Shown one piece after another: positions 29,484 through 39,900 of a stretch of DNA of 64,000 bases (positions are counted from its first letter, which is position 1; every line of letters begins with the position of its first letter). Both the position numbers and the translations under genes were made by a program. Source of the DNA: Sulfitobacter faviae. Its GTDB lineage: Bacteria; Pseudomonadota; Alphaproteobacteria; Rhodobacterales; Rhodobacteraceae. The stretch spans positions 186,001 through 250,000 of the forward strand of contig NZ_PGFQ01000001.1 in assembly GCF_029870955.1 (NCBI RefSeq), written 5' to 3'. The notes under the pieces were generated by a model. That model searched no databases. It saw only the letters and a list, made by a program, of their open reading frames with translations, and was not told where the DNA came from.

Positions 29484-30884
29484 TTATCCCGCGAGGGACG
29501 GCAGCCAAAGCACGATTTGCGGGAAAGCGACCAAGAGGCCGATGGTGACCGCGTCGGCGATGAAGAAGGGCGTCACGCCGCGGAACACATCCTGCACGCT
29601 GAGGTCGGGGCGCACGCCCGCGACGACAAAGCAGTTCAGGCCAATGGGCGGGGTGATCAGACAGAACTCCGCCATCTTCACCACCAGAATGCCAAACCAG
29701 ATCGCGCACATCGGACCCGACATGCCAAAGGCGCTGTCGGCGGCCGAGACCATCTCGCCCCCGTTGAGTGCCATGACCGCCGGATAGACCACCGGCAGCG
29801 TCAGCAGCAGCATCCCGATGGCGTCCATGAACATGCCCAGCACGGCGTAGGCCAAGAGGATGCAGATCAGGATCAGCATCGGCGAGGTTTCGAGCGAGGA
29901 AATCCAGTCGGCGAAGGCACCGGGCAGATCGGCGAAGCCAAGGAAGCGCACATAGATCAGCACGCCCCAGATGATGGTGAAGATCATCACCGTCAGCTTC
30001 GCGGTCTCCAGCAGCGCGTCCTTCAACTCGGCCAGCCGCATGCCACGGAAGACGGCCATGCAGAAGACGATAAAGGCGCCCACGGCCCCGCCCTCGGTCG
30101 GGGTGCCCCAAGCGTCGCCGAAGGGGTTGTAGACGAAAAAGATGATGATCACGACCACGGCGACAATCGGCATCGCAGCGGGGAGCGAGGCAAAACGCTC
30201 GCCCCATGTAAAGCCGCGCACCGGCGGGCCGACGCTTTTCCAGATCATCGCGATGCCGATGATCAACACCGCATAGACCACCGCCGAGAAGGCACCGGGC
30301 ACGAAGCCCGCCAGCAGCAGCTTGCCGACGTCCTGCTCAACGATGATGGCATAGATCACAAGGATCGCCGAAGGCGGGATCAGCGAGGCCAGCGTGCCCC
30401 CTGCCGCCACGACACCGGCTGCGAATTGCTTGTTATAGCCGATCTTGAGCATTTCGGGGATGGCGATACGGGCAAAGACCGCCGCCGTCGCGACCGACGC
30501 GCCAGACACCGCCGCAAAGCCTGCGGTGGCGAAAACGGTCGAGACCGCCAAACCGCCCGGCACCCAAGCGAACCAACGTTTCGCCGCCTCGAAGATCGCC
30601 TTGGTCAGACCCGCGTAATAGGCGAGAAAACCGATCAGGATGAAGGTCGGGATGAGCGAGAGGGTCTGGCTCGATACCTTAGAGTGCGGCACTTGGCCTG
30701 CGGTCTTGATCGCCACGGTCAGCGCCCAGCCAAGCTGGTCCCACTCCATGCCCTTCTTGGCCCAGAAAATCCAGATCAGGCCAACAAGCCCCGCCATGGC
30801 CGCGGCAAAGGCCACCCGCATGCCAAGCACCACCATGACGAGCATACCGCCCGAGACCCAAAGGCCGATTTCAATAGGATCCAT
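29484..30884 (-). CDS. dctM: TRAP transporter large permease
   Basis: A 466-residue DctM-type membrane subunit with about 12 segments that imports an organic acid together with the small permease and binding protein. Typical stretches are QTLSLIPTFILIGFLAYYAG, GASVATAAVFARIAIPEM and LASLIPPSAILVIYAII. The start at 30884 overlaps the dctQ stop as TGATG, implying coupled translation. Substrate is unknown from the sequence alone. Confidence 0.92.
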   Translation of the reverse strand: MDPIEIGLWVSGGMLVMVVLGMRVAFAAAMAGLVGLIWIFWAKKGMEWDQLGWALTVAIKTAGQVPHSKVSSQTLSLIPTFILIGFLAYYAGLTKAIFEAAKRWFAWVPGGLAVSTVFATAGFAAVSGASVATAAVFARIAIPEMLKIGYNKQFAAGVVAAGGTLASLIPPSAILVIYAIIVEQDVGKLLLAGFVPGAFSAVVYAVLIIGIAMIWKSVGPPVRGFTWGERFASLPAAMPIVAVVVIIIFFVYNPFGDAWGTPTEGGAVGAFIVFCMAVFRGMRLAELKDALLETAKLTVMIFTIIWGVLIYVRFLGFADLPGAFADWISSLETSPMLILICILLAYAVLGMFMDAIGMLLLTLPVVYPAVMALNGGEMVSAADSAFGMSGPMCAIWFGILVVKMAEFCLITPPIGLNCFVVAGVRPDLSVQDVFRGVTPFFIADAVTIGLLVAFPQIVLWLPSLAG

Positions 30885-31512
30885 CAGTCACGTCCATCCA
30901 GTTGTTCGGCCTCGGCCATTGCTTGTTCCGCCGCCGATTGCACCAGCGGCACGGCCACGGGGCGTTCCAGCCCCAGCACCAAGGCCCGGCCATAGCCCCA
31001 AATCTGCAGGCAAAGCCGCAAAGAGATCACGACGAAAGCCAGCGGCACCACCAGTTTGCTGGGCCAGATCGGCAGGCCGATGTCGATCGAACTGTCACGG
31101 CTCCACATCGGGGCGTTCATGTCAAAGCTGCGGTCGAAATGCGCCCAAGCGCCCCATGTCAGCGCCAGCATCAGCAAAAGGATCAGCACCACCGACAGCA
31201 GTTCCGCCGCCCAAAGCGCGCGGCCCTTCAGCTGGCCGATCAGGATGTCCATGCGCACATGACCGCCCATGCGTTGGGTATAGGCGATGCCCATGATGGC
31301 GATGAAAGGCATCGCCGCTTCGATCCAGTCGACATAGCCCGCCAGTGGCGTGGAAAAGAACTTGCGCCCCCCACGGACCAGACGGCCAGTATCATCAGTG
31401 AGAAAACGGCAAGCCCCGAGATCAGGGCAAAGAAGGTTTCCAGCTTCAGCAGGCCCCGGTCGAGGCGGCTGAGGAGGCTGCTGTCCTCCAGCACGGCGGA
31501 TGATCCGGCCAT
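30884..31512 (-). CDS. dctQ: TRAP transporter small permease (frame broken)
   Basis: A 209-residue DctQ-like protein when one G is added to the G6 run near 31372. Four membrane segments are visible, including FFALISGLAVFSLMILAVW, IAIMGIAYTQRMGGHVRMDI and LLSVVLILLLMLALTWG. The ATG at 31512 has AAAAGGAG upstream. It is the middle gene of the dctP-dctQ-dctM unit on the minus strand, separated from dctP by a possible hairpin. Confidence 0.85.
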
Positions 31513-31558
31513 CGGCTCTCCTTTTCAGAAAGTCTGTTTGTTGCGTTTTGGAACTCGA

Positions 31559-31588
31559 AAGGGCCGCGCGGTCAATCCGCACGGCCCT
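31559..31588 (-). terminator. hairpin between dctP and dctQ
   Basis: AGGGCCG and CGGCCCT form a stem around a GC-rich loop, 22 bases after the dctP stop, followed by a short TTTCG. It probably lowers expression of the permease genes relative to the binding protein rather than stopping transcription fully. Confidence 0.45.
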
Positions 31589-31609
31589 CACAGTCATGCC
31601 CGGCTGGGC

Positions 31610-32625
31610 TTAGTTCGAGGCGCGCTCTTTTTCCAGCGTCTCCATCACGAGGTCATAAAGTTCCTGACCCGGGATGCCCTGCGCTTCCATGTTTTCGATC
31701 CATGCTTCGCGCGCGGGATCGGCCGCTTTCTCTTTGAACTCGGCGATGACTTCGGGGAATACTCAACCTTCTCCACGCCTTTTTCTTCGAGAACGGAATC
31801 CCATTTCTCCAGCAGTTCCGCATAGTTGGCGAGGTAGTGATCCAGCGCCTCATCGACCGAGCTGTCAAGCGCTTCACGCTCTTCGTCGCTCAGCATTTCA
31901 TAGGCGTCGATGTTCACCACGACAGGGCAGTTCACGGTGCCGGGGTTGAGGTTCGCGGTCCACCAGTCGGCCTTGTTGATGGTGCCAAAGGACAGATGCG
32001 CGTGCTGGGCGAAGGCCACGGTGTCAACGACACCCGATTCCATCGCGTTATAGGCTTCGGTCGCGGTCACCGATGTGGGCACGGCGCCGACGGCTTCAAA
32101 GGCTTTGCCCAGACCGCCGGTGGCGCGGACACGCATGCCGTCGAAATCTTCGAGCGTGGTGCGCGGATCGCCGGTGCCGACAAGGTTGTACTGCGGCATG
32201 GGCGAGGTCATCAGCATTTTCGCGTTCCACTGCGCCATCTCCTCGGCGACGGCGGGGTGGTCATAGACCGCTTTGGAAACCGCGACTTCCTCTTCAAGGT
32301 TGCTCACCCCCAGAAACGGCAGTTCCAGCACGGTGATCGCGCGGTTCTTATCGGCGTGGTAGCCGGCGCAGAACTGGGCCATCTCGAAAGCGCCGATGGA
32401 GATACCATCGAGGTTTTCGCGGTTCTTGGACAGGCCGCCGTAGCTGACGTTGATGGTGAATTCGCCGTCGGTCTTCTCAGAGACCAGTTCGGCAATCTTT
32501 TCCACATGTTCGGTGAAGGCGCGGCGCTTGCCCCAGACCGAGGCGTTCCATTCGGTCGCGGCAGCTTCGCTTACAAACGCGACAGTCAGCGCACAGGCGG
32601 CGGCACCGCTCAGCAGATTTTTCAT
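31610..32625 (-). CDS. dctP: TRAP transporter solute-binding protein (frame broken)
   Basis: A 338-residue periplasmic protein after adding one C in the SPE region near 31757; the corrected end is ...YDLVMETLEKERASN. It begins with a signal peptide (MKNLLSGAAACALTVAF, cleavage about residue 24) and has the typical DctP segments GAFEMAQFCAGYHADKNRAIT and MRVRATGGLGKAFEAVGAVP, which lies near the ligand-binding arginine. It binds an organic acid for TRAP uptake. It is first in the unit; a 348-base gap separates it from acs. Confidence 0.88.
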
Positions 32626-32973
32626 GATGGCTCTCTCCCATAGTTGCCGCCCTTGGGTGGGCGGATTGGCGCACAGGCTACCCCGCGGGGCTGGCCTGCC
32701 AACCCCGTCATGCCGCGCAAATACGACAGCTGCAAGACAGTTGCGCCAAGTTTGACTGGCAAGGCTTTGAAAAACCGCGCCAATCACCGGGGAAGAACGG
32801 AAAATTTACAGAAATCACCCCAATCGGGAAAAACCTTTACAGGCAAGCCCTTGTAATCCAGTTGCTTATTCCCTTCTTTTCACGGGCCGCTATGATCCGG
32901 CTGAGGAGGACGCCACGGCCACCGGGTTAGACCCGCGCCCCGTGGTGATGCGAACATCAAGGGAGGAACCACC
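32626..32973. other. 348-base dctP-acs divergent gap with nested hairpin
   Basis: No gene is visible. In the acs leader an outer stem CCACGG/CCGTGG (32913-32918 with 32940-32945) encloses an inner stem CGGGT/ACCCG (32923-32927 with 32931-32935). It lies 29-61 bases before the acs start and could influence translation or mRNA stability. Promoter positions were not resolved. Confidence 0.5.
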
Positions 32974-34929
32974 ATGTCCGACGCCACCGCCAAGACCTAT
33001 CCGCCATCCGCCGACATGGCCGCCCGGGCCCATGTGGACGCCCAGACCTATGACAAGATGTACCAAGCATCGGTCACCGACACCGATGGGTTCTGGCGCG
33101 AACAGGCGCAGCGGATCGACTGGATCAAACCCTTCACCCAAGTGCGCGACGTGAACTTCGACCTCGGGTCGGTCAGCATCAATTGGTTCGCGGATGGCGA
33201 GCTGAACGTCAGCGCCAATTGCATCGACCGCCATCTTGAGTCGCGCGGCGATCAGACCGCGATCATCTGGGAGCCGGACAGCCCCGAAGATGAGGCCAAA
33301 CATATCAGCTACCGCGAGCTCCACAGCGCCACCTGCCGCATGGCCAATGTGCTGCGTGATCTCGGCGTGGGCAAAGGCGACCGCGTGATCATCTATATGC
33401 CGATGATCCCCGAAGCCGCCTATGCCATGCTGGCCTGCGCGCGGATCGGGGCGATTCACTCGATCGTTTTCGCCGGCTTCTCGCCCGATGCCCTCGCCGC
33501 GCGAGTGAATGGCTGCGAGGCGAAGGTGGTGATCACCGCGGATGAGGCCCCGCGCGGTGGCAAGGCCACACCGCTTAAGGCCAATGCCGACAAGGCGCTG
33601 GCGCAATGCGATGCCAGCGTTCAATGCCTCGTGGTGCGCCGCACGGGCGGTGACGTGGCATGGGACGATGCGCGCGACCGCGATTACAACGCACTGATCA
33701 AGGATGCCGCCGAGACCTGCGAAGCGGAGGCGATGGGCGCCGAAGACCCGCTTTTCATCCTCTACACCTCAGGCTCCACCGGTCAGCCCAAGGGCGTGGT
33801 CCATACCACCGGCGGCTATATCACCTATGCGGCGCTGACCCATGAGGTGACGTTCGATTACCACGACGGCGACATTTACTGGTGCACGGCGGATGTAGGC
33901 TGGGTCACCGGGCACAGCTATATCGTCTATGGCCCGCTGGCCAATGGCGCCACCACGCTGATGTTCGAAGGCGTGCCCACCTACCCGGATGCCAGCCGGT
34001 TCTGGCAGGTCTGCGAAAAGCATAAAGTCACGCAGTTCTACACCGCCCCCACCGCGATCCGCGCGCTGATGGGGCAAGGCAATGACTATGTGACGAAAAG
34101 CGATCTGTCCTCTCTGCGCATCCTTGGCACCGTGGGCGAGCCGATCAACCCAGAGGCGTGGAACTGGTATCACGAGGTCGTCGGCCAGAACCGTTGCCCC
34201 ATTGTCGACACGTGGTGGCAGACCGAGACCGGCGGCCATCTGATGACCCCCCTGCCCGGCGCGCATGACATGAAACCGGGGGCCGCGATGAAGCCCTTCT
34301 TCGGCGTCAAACCGGTGGTGCTGGACCCGACATCGGGTCAAGAGATCGACGGCAACCCCGCCGAGGGCGTGCTCTGCATCGCCGACAGCTGGCCGGGGCA
34401 GATGCGCACCGTCTGGGGCGATCACGAAAGGTTCGAAAAGACCTATTTCGCCGATTATCCGGGCTATTACTTCACCGGGGATGGCTGCAAACGCGATGCC
34501 GATGGCGACTACTGGATCACGGGCCGCGTTGACGATGTGATCAACGTCTCGGGCCACCGCATGGGCACCGCCGAGGTGGAAAGCGCCCTCGTCGCCCATG
34601 ACAAAGTGGCCGAAGCCGCCGTGGTCGGCTACCCGCATGACGTCAAAGGCCAAGGCATCTATTGCTATGTCACCTTGATGAGCGGGGAGGAGCCTTCCGA
34701 AGAGTTGCGGGCCGAGTTGCGCAATTGGGTTCGGCAAGAGATCGGCCCCATCGCCTCGCCCGATCTGATCCAATGGGCACCGGGCCTGCCGAAAACACGT
34801 TCGGGCAAGATCATGCGCCGCATTCTGCGCAAGATCGCCGAGGATGATTACGGCGCATTGGGCGACACCTCGACGCTGGCGGACCCCGGCGTGGTGGACG
34901 ATCTGATCGGCAACCGCATGAACCGCTGA
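32974..34929 (+). CDS. acs: acetyl-CoA synthetase
   Basis: A 651-residue enzyme that activates acetate to acetyl-CoA via acetyl-AMP. It contains the AMP-binding motif [19 protein letters not shown], the adenylation site [15 protein letters not shown], the segment [10 protein letters not shown], and K612 in KTRSGK, the lysine that in other Acs proteins is regulated by acetylation. The ATG at 32974 has AGGGAGGA upstream. A structured leader is present. Expected in acetate assimilation, and here placed opposite an organic acid uptake system. Confidence 0.96.
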   Translation: MSDATAKTYPPSADMAARAHVDAQTYDKMYQASVTDTDGFWREQAQRIDWIKPFTQVRDVNFDLGSVSINWFADGELNVSANCIDRHLESRGDQTAIIWEPDSPEDEAKHISYRELHSATCRMANVLRDLGVGKGDRVIIYMPMIPEAAYAMLACARIGAIHSIVFAGFSPDALAARVNGCEAKVVITADEAPRGGKATPLKANADKALAQCDASVQCLVVRRTGGDVAWDDARDRDYNALIKDAAETCEAEAMGAEDPLFILYTSGSTGQPKGVVHTTGGYITYAALTHEVTFDYHDGDIYWCTADVGWVTGHSYIVYGPLANGATTLMFEGVPTYPDASRFWQVCEKHKVTQFYTAPTAIRALMGQGNDYVTKSDLSSLRILGTVGEPINPEAWNWYHEVVGQNRCPIVDTWWQTETGGHLMTPLPGAHDMKPGAAMKPFFGVKPVVLDPTSGQEIDGNPAEGVLCIADSWPGQMRTVWGDHERFEKTYFADYPGYYFTGDGCKRDADGDYWITGRVDDVINVSGHRMGTAEVESALVAHDKVAEAAVVGYPHDVKGQGIYCYVTLMSGEEPSEELRAELRNWVRQEIGPIASPDLIQWAPGLPKTRSGKIMRRILRKIAEDDYGALGDTSTLADPGVVDDLIGNRMNR

Positions 34930-34987
34930 CACCCTGCGCGGCGCGGGCGGCTACCTGCCCCCGCCGCGTTGCATGAGAAAGAGAGAC

Positions 34988-35559
34988 ATGGACCAAACAG
35001 CCCCCCAAGTGCCGCCCCCGCCTCCGCTGCGGAATGCGACGCCGCCCTGCAAGATATCCTCGCCGCGCCCAAGGATGGCGCCGTGATCGAAGAACTTTGC
35101 TTTCGCCCTGACTATGGGGAGCGGGATTTCCGTGATGAACTGGATCTGACCGTGGCCCAAGGCATCCTTGGCGAACGTTGGACCGAGAAACCTTGGCTGA
35201 CCCTGCCTGACGGCAGCCCCGATCCGCGGATACAGGTCTCCATCCTGCCCAAACGCGTGATGGATCTTTGCTGGCGCGACCGCGCAAACACGCCGCACCC
35301 CGGCGATACGATGATCGTGGACATGGACCTTGGCCATGAGAACCTGCCCGTCGGCACGCGCCTTCAAGCCGGGTCTGCGGTGCTGGAGGTGAGCGACAAG
35401 TTCAACACCGGCTGCATCAAATGGCGCGACCGCTATGGCCAAGACAGCCTGCGGTGGATCAACCGAAAGGAAAACCGCCCGCATCGGCTGCGCGGCGTTC
35501 TGTGCAAAATCGTGCAAGACGGCACCGTTCGCCGTGGGGACCGGCTGACCAAGCTCTGA
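34988..35559 (+). CDS. MOSC-domain protein (frame broken at start)
   Basis: A 190-residue protein after adding one C to a C6 run near 35004, so that it begins MDQTAPPSAAPA at the ATG at 34988 with GAGAGA upstream. Without the correction a TTG at 34969 would be required. The C-terminal part (GTRLQAGSAVLEVSDKFNTGC ... DGTVRRGDRLTKL) resembles the MOSC fold that binds a molybdenum cofactor sulfur. Molybdoenzyme context is absent here. It follows acs by 58 bases and probably shares its message. Confidence 0.6.
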
Positions 35560-35577
35560 CGCCTCTCATATACACAT

Positions 35578-35600
35578 GGGCCGCCCCCAAGGGACGGCCC
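35578..35600. terminator. bidirectional hairpin between MOSC and DUF992 genes
   Basis: GGGCCG and CGGCCC form a stem with an 11-base loop between convergent genes. On the plus strand it is followed by GGTTCGTTATTT. It could serve either gene. Confidence 0.5.
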
Positions 35601-35631
35601 GGTTCGTTATTTGAAACGTTTTCGCGTGGGG

Positions 35632-36138
35632 TTACCCTTCGACGCGCTGCAGGTTGATCTCACCCACGCCCACGGCAAAGTTCACGCCGGTCTGGGTGTT
35701 CACGCTCAGCGGCTGAAGCGCCAAGGTGTTCTCGGAACCACCCGTCATCAGGTTGGCCCCCGCGCCGACACCAACGGTCGCCTCGGCGGAAACGCCTTTG
35801 TAGCTGCCGTTCAGCCCGCCTTCGGAATATTCCTGCTCGGTCGGGGCCAGCACCAGCCATGACATCTGGCCATTCTCGGTCTTGCCGATATCGACGCCCC
35901 AGCGGTTGATCTCGCCCACATAGGTCTCATCTTCGAGACCTTCTTGAATGGGGTTGAAGGTGCAGGTCAGCTCACGGGTGGAGCCGAAAACGAAGCCAGT
36001 GCCCTCGCCCACATCGCAAGACAGGGAGCCGATCTCGACGTGGTCGACGGTCTCATTGTCATCGGCCATCGCGGTGGAGCCGAAGGCGGTGGCGCTCAGA
36101 AGGGCCGCGCCGAGGGTGAGTTTGCTTGCATGCATCAT
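35632..36138 (-). CDS. DUF992 exported protein
   Basis: A 168-residue exported protein with signal peptide MMHASKLTLGAALLSATAFGSTAMA and a mature part rich in beta strands (VEIGSLSCDVGEGTG...INRWGVDIGKTENG), typical of DUF992 (PF06186). Function is unknown. A second ATG three bases downstream is an equally good start. It converges with the MOSC gene and reads divergently from the flavin reductase gene. Confidence 0.75.
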   Translation of the reverse strand: MMHASKLTLGAALLSATAFGSTAMADDNETVDHVEIGSLSCDVGEGTGFVFGSTRELTCTFNPIQEGLEDETYVGEINRWGVDIGKTENGQMSWLVLAPTEQEYSEGGLNGSYKGVSAEATVGVGAGANLMTGGSENTLALQPLSVNTQTGVNFAVGVGEINLQRVEG

Positions 36139-36415
36139 CTTAGTCACTTTCCGGCGCGACGAGATGCGCCTTTTCTGCTGTGAACGGCATTCGGGTGCCT
36201 TGGACAGACGGCGCAGACCTCCTGCGCCGCCCCTTTCAGACAGCCAGCATCGACACCAATTGGGGCCGATGATGCCTCTCATCGCTGGCCCAACGCCGGG
36301 CCTTGGCGGCGGTTCCTCGGCCCAACCGCGGGCGCGAAAATCCGCGCAAGGGGCCGATGCGCAACGCCCCGGCACCGCTGGACAAATCAGCCGCCACATG
36401 GCACCGCTTGTCGCT

Positions 36416-36952
36416 ATGAGTGATGATCTGATCCCCTTCTCGCCCGACAGCGGCGATGCCCCGGCGCTGCGCCGTGCCTTCGGGCGTTTCGGCACCGGCG
36501 TGACCGTGGTGACCGTAAAAACCGCCCAAGGCCCCTTGGGGATGACTGCGAATTCCTTCGCCTCGGTCTCGCTCGACCCGCCTTTGGTGCTGTGGTCGCC
36601 TGCGATCTCTTCCAAACGGCACGACAGTTTCACCTCGGCGGCGTCCTTTTGCATCCACGTCCTCGGCGCGGATCAGGAGGATTTGGCCCAGCGTTTCGCA
36701 AGCCAAGGCCATGATTTCTCTGGTTTCGATTGGACGGAGGACGCCGCCGGCGTGCCCACTTTCGCAGGCTGCCTCGCCCGGTTTCACTGCGCGACCTATG
36801 CCGTGCATCCGGCGGGCGATCATTCGCTGATCTTGGGCCATGTGCAACAGGTCGCCCTGCGCGAGGATGGCGCGGCGGGCCTGATGTTCGACCAAGGCCG
36901 TTACGGCCACTTCACCCCCGCGACGACAGCTAAGAAAAAGGGCGCCCCGTAA
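36416..36952 (+). CDS. flavin reductase domain protein
   Basis: A 178-residue protein of the flavin reductase-like (FMN-binding) family that supplies reduced flavin to a partner monooxygenase. It has the family segments RRAFGRFGTGVTVVTVKTAQGPLGMTANSFASVSLDPPLVLWSP and FDWTEDAAGVPTFAG. The partner is not in the window. I use ATG 36416; an in-frame ATG six codons earlier is possible. It converges with tamB across a bidirectional terminator. Confidence 0.87.
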   Translation: MSDDLIPFSPDSGDAPALRRAFGRFGTGVTVVTVKTAQGPLGMTANSFASVSLDPPLVLWSPAISSKRHDSFTSAASFCIHVLGADQEDLAQRFASQGHDFSGFDWTEDAAGVPTFAGCLARFHCATYAVHPAGDHSLILGHVQQVALREDGAAGLMFDQGRYGHFTPATTAKKKGAP

Positions 36953-36964
36953 GGCGCCCCTTTC
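36935..36964. terminator. bidirectional terminator
   Basis: AAAAAGGGCGCC...GGCGCCCCTTT forms a stem with T runs on both strands between the flavin reductase gene (plus) and tamB (minus), which end 15 bases apart. Confidence 0.75.
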
Positions 36965-36966
36965 AA

Positions 36967-39900
36967 TTAGTAGTCCCGCTCGAAGAAGATGCCGATGCTG
37001 CTGTCGCCGTCCGAGCCCAAGGTGCCCTTGGCCGTCAGGCTTTCGGTGATATCGAGGTTGAGCGACACCTCCCCCGTGCCATCCGAGGCCGCCGTCACAT
37101 CGGTATAGATGTTGTCGGTCAGATATTTCCCCAGCCTCAGCGCGGTCTCGCCATCCTCGGTGGTGGTCACGTCCAGATCGTCGAGGCCAAAGCCCTCACG
37201 CAGGTTGCCGATCACCCCGTCGCCGCCGCGCCCTGCGAGAGTCGCTACCGCACTGGCCAATTGCAGCGCCTGAAAGGCCGAGATTTCCGAGATGTTGCGC
37301 CCAAAGAGGAGTTGCGACAGCACCTCGTCCTGCGGCGCGGCGGGGGTGGATTCAAAAGTGACTTCGGGCTCATTCGCCGGGCCGCTTACGATGACACGCA
37401 CCTCCCCCGCTTCGGTATCGGTCGAGGTGACGAACCGGATATAGGGGATGAAATCACCCTGAAACTGGACCGACCCTTCGTCGAGCAAAAAGCGTTTACC
37501 CAGAATATCGAGCCGCCCGCGGATCAACTCGAACCGCCCGGCCGAGATGATGCGGTTGGTCGTGCCGCTGAGGTTCAGCGCGCCGCCCAGTTCCGCATCC
37601 AGCCCGCGGCCCCGGACGTAAATCCGGTTCGGCGCGTTGAGTTGCAGGTCCAGCCCGAACCCGCGGCCGGACGCCTCCGCCGCAGGATCATCCCCGGCCT
37701 CGGCCCCCTCCAACCCGGCCTTGCGGCGGGTCGCCAGCACATCGGCGGGCGCGTTGACATGGGTGATCTGCGGGATGTCCCCGATTGAGGTCAGACCCGT
37801 TGCGGGCACCTGAATATTCGTCTCGCCCGCGTTGATCACCCCGGTGATCTGCGCCCCCCCGCTCAAGGGACCGGCAAGCCGCAGATCGCCGTTCAGCGTG
37901 GTGCTGTAAAGGCTCGGGTCCGCATAGACGAGGTTGCGCAGGGTCACGTTGATATCCGCAGGCAAGGCCGGTGTCAGGGTGATCGCCCCCGCCACGCGCA
38001 GCGCTCCGCCATCGACGGCCTGACCGGTCACATTGAGCTGCGCCCGGTTACCCCCAAGCTGAACATCCGCGTCGATCCCCCGCAGCGCCACCCGCAGGTT
38101 CGGCGCGGTGAAGGTCGCGCCGCTGGTGGTGATCTGACCGCTGACCGACGACAGTGCCGCCGGGCCGTTGATCTGCAAATCAAAGCGCGCCTGCCCCTGC
38201 AAATTGCGCGGGGCAAGGAAGGGGCGCGACAGACCAAGCGGCGCATTGCCCGCGATATCGAGGTTCAGCGTCCCATCGGGGTTCACCAGCCCTGCCACGG
38301 TCGCCTGCGTGCCTGCGGGGCCATTGGCATTGGTGTCGATGCGCCAGGCCTCCCCCTCGCGCCGGGCCGAGCCTGCGACGCTGAGCGGGCCGTTCACCTG
38401 TTCCACCAAGGCGCCGATGTCAGGCATGTTCAGCTGGAAATCGACCGCCGCATTGGGGCCGGTGACCAAGCCTTCGACCGTCGCCCGCGCGCCATAGGGG
38501 CCGCTGGCGCTGGCATCGAGGAGCACGCCGTTCTCGGTCTGACGCGCCACGCCGTTGGCGGCGAAAGAGCCCGAGACACTGGGCACCAGCGGGTTCACGT
38601 TGGGCACCGAGACATCGAACCGCAGAGAGACCTCTCCGGTCACCAGCCCTTCGACCATGGCGCTGCTGCCGTAGGGCCCATCGGCGCTGACATCCACGGC
38701 GATTCCGTCATCGGACTGACGGATGTCGCCCGTGGCCGAAAGCGGACCGTTCACACCGGGCGCGAGGGGGCTGACGTCGGGCACTGAGAGGTCAAAGCTG
38801 AGCGCCATATTCGGGCCGGTGACCAGCCCTTCAACCACGGCGCTGCTGCCGTAGGGGCCACGCGCGGCGACATCCACGGCAATGCCGCTCTCCTGCTGGC
38901 GCACCGTGCCTTGGGCCGCCAGCGGCCCGTTCGCCCCGGGGGCCAGCGGGCTGACATCCGGCAAGGTCAGGTCAAAGCGCAGCGCCATGTCAGGCCCCGT
39001 CGCCAAGCCTTCGACCGCGACGCGGCTGTCGTAGGGGCCATTGGCAATGGTATCGACGACAAACCCCTGTTCGGTCTGCTCAAGCGTGCCCCTGGCCGCG
39101 ACCCCGCCGTTGATCTGCGGGACGAGGGGTTGGATATCGGGTAGTGACAGGTCAAAGGCCACATCGACGCGCGGTGTGACCAGCCCTTCGACCGAGGCCT
39201 GCGCCTCCAACGGGCCGCTGGCTTCGGTGTCGATCTCCCACCCCTGCGGCGTCTGGCGCAATGCGCCTTTGGCGGTGACCGGGCCGGTGATATCCGCCTC
39301 GGGCAGGAAATCTTCGATCCGGGGGATATCGGCGGTGAAGTCGATCTGCGCGTCCTCGCCCGTGGCCAAGCCCGAGACGGTCAGCGCCGCGTCATAGGGG
39401 CCATCGGTGACCGCGTCGACAACCCATCCGCGCGGCTCTTGCACCGCTGTCGCTTTGACCGCGATGGGGCCTTCGTATTGCGGCAGCACCAGCCCAACAT
39501 CGGCGAGCGTGAAGTCCAAGGCCGCGCGGCTGTCTTCGCTGCGCAGCTCGACATCGCCGGTCAGGTCCAGCGCATCGTTCTTCAACTCAAGATCGCGCAG
39601 GAAAGTCCCCGTCTCGTTGCGTTTCGCCACCATGCTAAGGCTGGTCCGCCCCGCGAGAACCGCATCGGCCTGTTCGATCCCGATCTCAAGGTCATCGGTG
39701 CCCCCGGCAATGGCCAGATCGAACATGCCGCCCAAAGGCGTGACCGTGCCGTTCAGCGCCAGCGCCGTGGCACCCGCGATATCGCGACCCGCCAGCGCGG
39801 AAAAGCGACTGATATCTTGGGCTTCGAGCGTCATCTTCAACTGGGTGAGCAGCCCGGTGTCGACCCCGTCGATCGCGGCTTCGCCGGTCAGGCCATAGTC

